Below the pieces are notes generated by a model, which saw only the letters and a program-made list of their open reading frames with translations, did not search any database and was not told the DNA's origin. Shown one piece after another: positions 6,425 through 7,280 of a stretch of DNA of 7,280 nucleotides; within the stretch, counting starts at the first letter, position 1, and each line of letters opens with the position of its first letter. This stretch comes from Candidatus Electronema nielsenii. GTDB lineage: Bacteria; Desulfobacterota; Desulfobulbia; Desulfobulbales; Desulfobulbaceae. The position numbers were made by a program, and so were the translations under genes. Where the stretch lies: the NCBI GenBank assembly GCA_026122915.1, contig JAGIXO010000090.1:1-7280 (forward strand), read 5' to 3'.

Positions 6425-7099
6425 TCAGAACACAACGGTTTTACGGATGTATTTAACAATTTCATCCGCATTATCCATGACCTCAAAGAGCAGGAGGTCT
6501 TCTTCAGCGATTTTGCCACCACTGACAAGCTGCTGCTTGATCCAATCAACCATACCTCCCCAGAAGGACGAGCCAACCATAATAATCGGAAAAGGCTTGA
6601 TTTTCTGCGTCTGAATTAGAGTCAAAGCCTCAAACAGCTCGTCCAAGGTACCGAAGCCACCGGGTAGACAGATGAAGGCCATACAATATTTAATGAACAT
6701 CACCTTGCGCACGAAAAAATAGCGAAAATCAAGCGGTAAGGTGACATAAGGATTGCCCTGTTGCTCGAAAGGCAGATCAATATTGAGGCCGATTGACATG
6801 CCGCCTGCTTCAGATGCGCCTCGGTTGGCCGCCTCCATGATGCCAGGGCCGCCACCAGTGACGATGCCGTAGCCGTAGCCAGCCAACTTGCTGCCGATTT
6901 CGCGCGTCAGTAGATAATCGGGATGATCTTCTGGGGTACGGGCCGAGCCAAAGACCGTGACTAAAGGCCGGTCAATGGTGGACAGAGCATCAAAACCTTC
7001 CACAAATTCCGCTATAATTCTGAACAGTCTCCAAGCATCCCCTCTGCCCATGTCGTTGAGGCAATAGGGATTTTCTTGTCTGCTGCATTTTGAAGCCAT
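6425..7099 (-). CDS. LOG-family protein (TIGR00730 type), putative nucleotide phosphoribohydrolase
   Basis: A 224-residue Rossmann-like protein of the LOG (Lonely Guy) family. Characterised members hydrolyse the N-glycosidic bond of cytokinin riboside or nucleoside 5'-monophosphates, and some bacterial members act on ordinary nucleotides such as AMP. Key motifs are VTVFGSAR (47-54), IVTGGGPGIMEAANRG (79-94), RYFFVRKVMF (126-135) and the hallmark PGGFGTLDE (146-154), which carries the nucleotide-binding loop and a catalytic Glu. A 45-residue N-terminal extension before the core fits the longer LOG subtype. The start ATG has AGGAG 5 nt upstream (7105-7109 on the opposite strand). It is first in a probable two-gene operon with pilT, downstream of a promoter-like sequence at 7204-7233. 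The family call is firm; the substrate is unknown. Confidence 0.92.
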   Translation of the reverse strand: MASKCSRQENPYCLNDMGRGDAWRLFRIIAEFVEGFDALSTIDRPLVTVFGSARTPEDHPDYLLTREIGSKLAGYGYGIVTGGGPGIMEAANRGASEAGGMSIGLNIDLPFEQQGNPYVTLPLDFRYFFVRKVMFIKYCMAFICLPGGFGTLDELFEALTLIQTQKIKPFPIIMVGSSFWGGMVDWIKQQLVSGGKIAEEDLLLFEVMDNADEIVKYIRKTVVF

Positions 7100-7118
7100 T
7101 GTTTCTCCTGAGGAATAT

Positions 7119-7133
7119 AGATTGCGGCAATCT
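7119..7133. promoter_or_regulatory. 15 bp palindrome upstream of the LOG-family gene
   Basis: AGATTGC-G-GCAATCT is a perfect inverted repeat with 7 bp arms and one central base. It lies in the leader of the LOG-pilT transcript, 9 bp upstream of the AGGAG ribosome binding site, and about 65 bp downstream of the predicted start of transcription. It could be an operator for a dimeric regulator or an RNA hairpin with a 3 nt CGG-type loop near the ribosome binding site. The symmetry is seen; its function is inference. Confidence 0.4.
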
Positions 7134-7203
7134 CTTGTTTGAAAACCATTACAGGCGCAGAATCCTACTCATGCAGGCAGCCGGACAGGATTTTCGCCAA
7201 ATC

Positions 7204-7233
7204 ATTGTACGCCAGAACGTAGCGTTAAGGCAA
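7204..7233 (-). promoter_or_regulatory. Predicted sigma70-type promoter for LOG-pilT
   Basis: On the minus strand, TTGCCT (7228-7233, 4 of 6 to the -35 consensus) is followed after 18 bp by TACAAT (7204-7209, 5 of 6 to the -10 consensus). Transcription would start near 7197, giving a leader of about 97 nt before the LOG-family ATG. The leader contains the palindrome at 7119-7133 and a short inverted repeat, AATCCT (7161-7166) with AGGATT (7187-7192). No other clear promoter is seen in the 181 bp upstream of this gene. Confidence 0.45.
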
Positions 7234-7280
7234 TTGGAAATAATCAACTGCCCAGAATCAGGGGAGTTGCGAGGTCGTCA

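Noticed and set aside
7244..7279. Possible C-terminal tail of an upstream minus-strand gene ending at the TGA complement 7244-7246
   Set aside because: Only 11 codons are visible before the stop; this is too short to support a gene.
7171..7280. Plus-strand open frame starting at ATG 7171 and running off the window end
   Set aside because: About 36 codons are open, but there is no ribosome binding site, the sequence overlaps the promoter candidate for the LOG gene, and the translation is not recognisable. More sequence would decide.

Overview
This is a chromosomal segment from a Gram-negative bacterium, densely coded and with no phage, plasmid or IS genes. It holds six intact protein genes in two convergent blocks. 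The combination of a long Rel-type alarmone enzyme, a PilT retraction ATPase, an IHF-like/DUF4469 protein and GTAGGGGCGACCC-type intergenic repeats suggests a (delta)proteobacterium. My best guess is a relative of the Desulfobulbales, held with low to moderate confidence and based on family recall, not a search.

Left edge (1-261): this is non-coding and repeat-rich. The end of a GTAGGGGCGACCC-family repeat lies at 3-15. Five imperfect, self-complementary 22-24 bp units follow in tandem (15-130). A good sigma70-like promoter (176-204) and a strong ribosome binding site lead into the first gene.

Plus-strand block (262-5287): (i) a protein with an IHF/HU-like N-terminal domain and a DUF4469 domain; (ii) after an 88 bp gap filled by a hairpin-forming repeat, a full-length Rel/SpoT-family (p)ppGpp enzyme whose hydrolase active site is broken and whose synthetase site is preserved; (iii) 3 nt later, a small zinc-ribbon plus Smr-domain protein; (iv) 39 nt later, a TraB-family protein with a C-terminal membrane domain. 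The rel-smr pair is almost certainly translationally coupled. Both partners belong to families linked to stalled ribosomes or nucleic acid, so a shared stress role is plausible but inferred.

Convergent junction (5288-5326): a 39 bp gap with a hairpin that could terminate transcription from both sides.

Minus-strand block (7280 to 5327): a promoter-like sequence (7204-7233), a 15 bp palindrome near the ribosome binding site, a LOG-family nucleotide phosphoribohydrolase-like gene, then pilT 15 nt downstream with its ribosome binding site next to the LOG stop codon. These two genes look like an operon.

The points most worth checking are the synthetase-only Rel, which keeps the RXKD motif usual in bifunctional enzymes, its coupled zinc-ribbon/Smr partner, and the tandem palindromic array at the left edge. 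I saw no evidence of a wholly new multi-gene system.
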